DNA of 64,000 bases from Corylus avellana. Taxonomy: Eukaryota > Streptophyta > Magnoliopsida > Fagales > Betulaceae. The notes beneath the pieces are model-generated. The model was given only the letters and a program-made list of their open reading frames with translations, was not told the origin of the DNA and made no database searches. Positions 60,291-64,000 of this stretch are shown in pieces (position 1 is the first letter of the stretch; each line of letters opens with the position of its first letter). The position numbers were made by a program, and so were the translations under genes. The stretch is from NCBI RefSeq assembly GCF_901000735.1, contig NC_081549.1, positions 2,193,989 through 2,257,988 on the forward strand, in the 5' to 3' direction.

Positions 60291-60845
60291 AACCAACCCA
60301 GTCCAACCAGAATGTCAAACACATTGAATTATATGTTAATAAGTTTGGATTATTCATCCCAGAAGATAAATAAATAAGTTGGATCGTTTTTTTTTTCTTT
60401 TTTTTTTTTCAGATTGAAAAAATTATATATCCTCAATGCATGTGGATCACATTAATTATAAGCATTAATTCTTGCAGGACATCTAATTGAATAAATTTAT
60501 AAAAAGAATTGCAGACCAATCCCATCTCTTTTAACATGGATATTAACATAAAAACAAATGGAAGTATGGAACATACAAAAGAAAACATGGTATGAAAAAT
60601 GAACAAACTCATCTCTCTTGGTAATGAATCCGTAAATCTACAATTGATAAGAATTGAAAATTTATTTGGAGTGGAAAGAAGCATGCATGTTCCAGATTTC
60701 TTGAAATGGACGAGTGTTGAAGATGACAAAAATCTTCTTCATGGAGTATCACAAACCTTCTTCTGGTACTACTCATAACCAACCAAAACTTTTGAAAGTA
60801 TAACCAACCAAAACTTGGACAGCCATCAATGCAGTTTATCTTAGC
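60291..60845. other. spacer and F-box gene 3' UTR
   Basis: The segment between the broken NHL gene and the convergent F-box gene holds poly-T at 60388-60411 and no supported exon. The part next to 60848 is the likely 3' UTR of the F-box gene. Confidence 0.5.
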
Positions 60846-60847
60846 TT

Positions 60848-62116
60848 CTACTCATACTCAAATTGAACCTCTACATGGATATATTTTCTCATGAGGTTTA
60901 CAATGGATGAGGTGAAGCTGGCAAGGATGCGGCACTCTTCATGGGTTTTGGCCTCAGAAACAACACCATAAATGACCAACTTCTTCAACTTGGGGCATCT
61001 TCCTAAAAGTCCTGCTACCCACTCTGAGAAGAAATCAGAAATTACAGTCCATCCAAGTTCTAATACAACAAGATTCGCCAAATGAGATGACCCCTGCAAG
61101 CCATAGAGAAGTACTTCAGCTCTTAGATCATAACTTAAGGACAGGTGGCTTAACTGAGGGAAGCAAACTGAAAGAGTCTCCACATCCACAACCTCATCCT
61201 CATCATCCTCATCATCAAACACAACAGTCCACAGCCTAAGCCTCCTCAACTTCGATGATTTAGAGATCATATGGCAAAACTTCGGCCACATCATTGTGAA
61301 GTTGCTAACATCCACGACCTCAAGATTTTCTGTGTTCTCACCAATATCAAAATGGACTACACTTACATCATCAATCTTCAGAACCCTCAAGGTCCCCTTG
61401 CCAATAAGCTCAAAGCACTCGAGGGGACAATCTTTCAAGTGCAGCTTCTCAAGGCTGTCAGCCTCCAACAAAAACTTGTCCAAACTGATTGCTTCAACAT
61501 AGAGGTCCTTCAATGAGGGACTGCTCAGCTCCATAGTAGCCTGTGCATCTGACATTGCAATATCCGGATTAACAAGAGCCAAAATCTCAAGTTTTGGACA
61601 TGCAGTGAGCAGAAGGCTCAAATCCAATGCCGAGATGCTGACATAACTTAACAAAAGTGACTTCAGACAAGGAAATTTCTGATAACTGGGTTCAACACCC
61701 ATTATAGAATTATGAGCCAATGCCAATACTTCCAGCCTTTGTCGGCCGCTTTTCTCTATAATATTAACATTAGGACTAGTTCTTACATTATAATGCAGTT
61801 CACGCAAAGTGTCCCTAGTATACATGAGCCAAGCAATCACAGGGGCAGCCGAGAACTCATCAACATCGTCTATAAAAATCGATAAACACTGCAGCCCTTT
61901 GGTTTGGAATATCGTTTGTGTTATAATAATCTCCAAATCACTCGCTGTTAGATCATGAAAGACTGGCCAATCATTGGAATTGAACGAGAGAGTGTGGAGG
62001 TGATTTCTACAAGCCTCTCTCCATTTTCTACAAGTTGTGGACGCAATCACCACATCTCGAGCAGCCCTTAGCCACGACAGTATGTTACCAATGACTTCAA
62101 CAGGAAGGTGCTCCAT
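60848..62116 (-). CDS. F-box/LRR-repeat protein (At1g67190-like)
   Basis: Substrate receptor of an SCF ubiquitin ligase, inferred from the F-box. The start chosen at 62116 gives 422 residues beginning MEHLPVEVIGNILSWL, the family start; an in-frame ATG at 62161 would add 15 Ser/Cys-rich residues. The F-box covers ~1-40 (through IASTTCRKWREAC). The rest is a curved LRR-like array (LKSLLLSYVSISALDL, LEILALVNPDIAMSD, LEKLHLKDCPLECFEL). An acidic loop VFDDEDDEDEVVDVE lies near residue 310. The C-terminus LMRKYIHVEVQFEYE is the same as I recall for At1g67190. A 5' UTR intron is likely: donor after CTCCTG at 62676 and acceptor before 62176. The substrate is unknown. Confidence 0.93.
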   Translation of the reverse strand: MEHLPVEVIGNILSWLRAARDVVIASTTCRKWREACRNHLHTLSFNSNDWPVFHDLTASDLEIIITQTIFQTKGLQCLSIFIDDVDEFSAAPVIAWLMYTRDTLRELHYNVRTSPNVNIIEKSGRQRLEVLALAHNSIMGVEPSYQKFPCLKSLLLSYVSISALDLSLLLTACPKLEILALVNPDIAMSDAQATMELSSPSLKDLYVEAISLDKFLLEADSLEKLHLKDCPLECFELIGKGTLRVLKIDDVSVVHFDIGENTENLEVVDVSNFTMMWPKFCHMISKSSKLRRLRLWTVVFDDEDDEDEVVDVETLSVCFPQLSHLSLSYDLRAEVLLYGLQGSSHLANLVVLELGWTVISDFFSEWVAGLLGRCPKLKKLVIYGVVSEAKTHEECRILASFTSSIVNLMRKYIHVEVQFEYE

Positions 62117-62176
62117 ACACAATGAAGACTGAGAGCAGCTATTGCTTCCAGATGTGAACATGGAGAAAGGCCAAGC

Positions 62177-62675
62177 CTACAATCTGATATTCTCAGAACA
62201 GAAAAGCAAAAGGACCATAATTTATCAGAACCAAATTTCAACATGCCAAAGTTGCATAAAGTCATAATTGTCTTCATACAAAAATTCTGCAAAAACCCAG
62301 ATCAATATCTACAAGTATCTTTGCGATAAAACCCAACTGAGAAATTGAGATTCGATCAGTGAAAATCATTGGCACGCAGACATAAGTCCCAAAAGCCAGT
62401 AGAGAAAACGAGAACATTTTACATATTCTGGGTATCACATAAATATTTAAACTTTGAAAGTTCCCAGAGATTATGGACCCGAAAACAATGAAACAAACAA
62501 TATGTTCCCATGAAATCCAATCACACTTCAGAAATCAGGGTATGACTGCTGCTAGGAAATAATACATTTGATCAGATTTCAATAACATTTTCATCAATCT
62601 AATTTCCACAATCAAAAAGATAATAAATTTATATACAGAACTAATAAACACAAAGCAGAAGTATGGGCGGCTTAC
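62177..62675 (-). other. 5' UTR intron of the F-box gene
   Basis: On the minus strand CTCCTG|GTAAGC (donor at 62675) and CAGATTGTAG|GCTTGG (acceptor at 62177) bound a 499-bp AT-rich stretch without coding features. The upstream leader exon carries a (CT)n tract at 62749-62773. Confidence 0.6.
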
Positions 62676-62849
62676 CAGGAGACTGTGACGACCATGATCT
62701 CCCTGAAAATCGAAAACCAGTGGTCCGAAGTCGCAAACGCGTGCCACAGAGAGAGAGAGAGAGAGAGAGAGAGGCGTGTAGAAGGGTGATCGTGTTTGGG
62801 ACTTCAGAGGAGAACTCAACGAGTCAAGACTCAACAGGGGATACAATTG

Positions 62850-63800
62850 GAATTTCGAATTTGATTCACGGAATAATTTTAAAAAACAAAATAAAATAAT
62901 AATGCTTCTATTTCCTTTTTCCTTTTTTTTTTTTGTAAGTCGCTTCTATAGTTCTATTTAGTATTTACATAAGTGCGATGAAAAACAGTTTGGTCGGCTC
63001 TCATGGCTCTCTTCTCTCTCTATTTTTCTGGAAGAAAAAGGAAGCTTCAAAATCAAGGCTTATGTCACCCCACCCCACATAGCTAATTATTATAAGTTTC
63101 TTATGGGCTGGTGTGAATATAAATTTATAAGAGATTGTAATAAAATATTTTGACCAATTACAATACTGAGGTTTTTATTTTGGTTTTTGCTTTTTTTTTT
63201 TTTTAATTTTTATTTGCTTCGCAGCAAGAAGAATAATGCTAGGGCCAAAAATTGATTTAACTTTTAAAATTACTGTTGAATTTGAATAAATTATTATTGA
63301 ATTTTAATCTAATGGGGATGTTAAAAACCATATCAACTTTAAAAGGATAAAAAAAAAATTCCTAACATTACTCTAAAAAAAAAAAAAGAAAGCTAGAGTA
63401 GTCGTGAAATAGAAATAATGCTATACACACATTACACAGGAATAAGTTCTGAGAAACCACATTAGCTTTGGCTTTTCAGTTATTGAGAAGAACGTGATAC
63501 TGAAGCCAAAATTAGCACCGATGACCTAGCTTCATTTCAAGTTTCAACAGATTTTACATGGCAGCTGCTTTAAGATGTTCCAGTTCTTTCCACTATAACA
63601 TTTACATCAGTAAAACATATGGCAGGATTACAGAAAGTTCGTGTAAGCCCAATTTGCATCGGTTTCAGAGAAGAATGTATTATACACTGAAGCCCTGTGA
63701 GTGTGGCTGCTACAAGATGTCACCAACAGGAGAAACTTTTGAGTAATACAAGTATTAAATGAAGGGTTCCTTAAGTGTCTTTTGATCCATCACAAGTTCA
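62850..63800. other. spacer between F-box gene promoter and the right-edge gene
   Basis: It contains a MITE-like copy at 63231-63374 and poly-A/T tracts. The stretch from about 63400 to 63810 is probably the 3' UTR of the minus-strand gene at the right edge. The open frame at 63558-63746 shows no domain. Confidence 0.5.
63231..63374. mobile_element. MITE, GAGTAATGCTAAAAATTA family, diverged copy
   Basis: The left end GAATAATGCTAGGGCCAAAA and the right end in reverse AGAGTAATGTTAGGAATTTT form inverted termini like those of copies 1 and 2. The interior is different (TTACTGTTGAATTTGAATAA), so this may be a related subfamily. Confidence 0.45.
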
Positions 63801-63810
63801 ACATGATTGT

Positions 63811-63915
63811 TAACCAGTGCCCTGCTTTGCAGCTGGAGAATTGGAAGTTGTCATGAAAGATTCACCGCAGCCACACTGCCCTTTAGAGTTCGGATTGACA
63901 AATATGAACTCGGAC
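63811..63915 (-). CDS. A-type iron-sulfur cluster assembly protein (ISCA), last exon
   Basis: Only the terminal coding exon is in the window; the gene continues past the right edge. After an acceptor (TTTTTTTCCTCGTCAG) the exon reads SEFIFVNPNSKGQCGCGESF, then MTTSNSPAAKQGTG and stop. CGCGESF is the C-terminal cysteine motif of IscA-type scaffolds or carriers, which with an upstream Cys binds Fe or a cluster. The VNPNSxGQCGCGESFMTT form is that of the mitochondrial ISCA1 group rather than plastid CpISCA. Residues upstream, including the third Cys, cannot be seen. Confidence 0.9.
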
Positions 63916-64000
63916 CTGACGAGGAAAAAAATAAAGTACAATTTGAAATTGATGCAAACTCGGTGATGTAACAGTGAAAGGAAAAACCATATAACTACCA

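Overview
The window is nuclear DNA of a eudicot, most likely a woody rosid. I judge this from GT-AG introns, AT-rich spacers with many poly-A/T tracts and microsatellites, dense small DNA transposons, and plant-only gene families. No organelle or bacterial gene is visible.

Layout, left to right. A LITTLE ZIPPER gene of the ZPR3 type (+) at 4.0 kb. A CAAX prenyl protease 2 (FACE2/RCE1) gene of eight coding exons (-) at 7.9-11.9 kb. A decayed LINE-type RNase H fragment (+) at 14.1 kb. A single-exon Yip1-family Golgi/ER membrane protein (+) at 15.1 kb. From 20.8 to 34.6 kb lies a tandem segmental duplication. Each unit has, in + order, a small unrecognised gene ('gene X', +) followed by a four-exon TERMINAL FLOWER1/CENTRORADIALIS PEBP gene (-). 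Both PEBP genes are intact (172 aa each). Gene X is intact in the left unit and reduced to a deleted relic in the right unit. An alpha/beta hydrolase of five exons (+) follows at 41.6-46.0 kb, then a germin-like protein (-) at 48.0 kb, a P-class PPR protein (+) at 51.1 kb, an ABI5 bZIP gene of four exons (+) at 56.6-58.2 kb, a broken NDR1/HIN1-like gene (+) at 59.7 kb, an F-box/LRR gene (-) at 60.8-62.2 kb, and the last coding exon of an A-type iron-sulfur assembly protein (-) that runs off the right edge.

The genes do not form a pathway cluster, as expected for a plant chromosome. The strongest biological story is the tandem pair of TFL1/CEN floral repressors. The two copies differ in conserved surface residues and in a promoter microsatellite, and they are separated by transposon debris, an inverted block and the gene X relic. 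ABI5, ZPR3 and the TFL1 pair make the window rich in developmental and hormone regulators.

The spacers hold a hAT-like element with a near-perfect target duplication, a PIF/Harbinger-type MITE with TTA duplication, a CACTA-like end, several foldback elements, a small MITE family with four copies, and some local tandem duplications.
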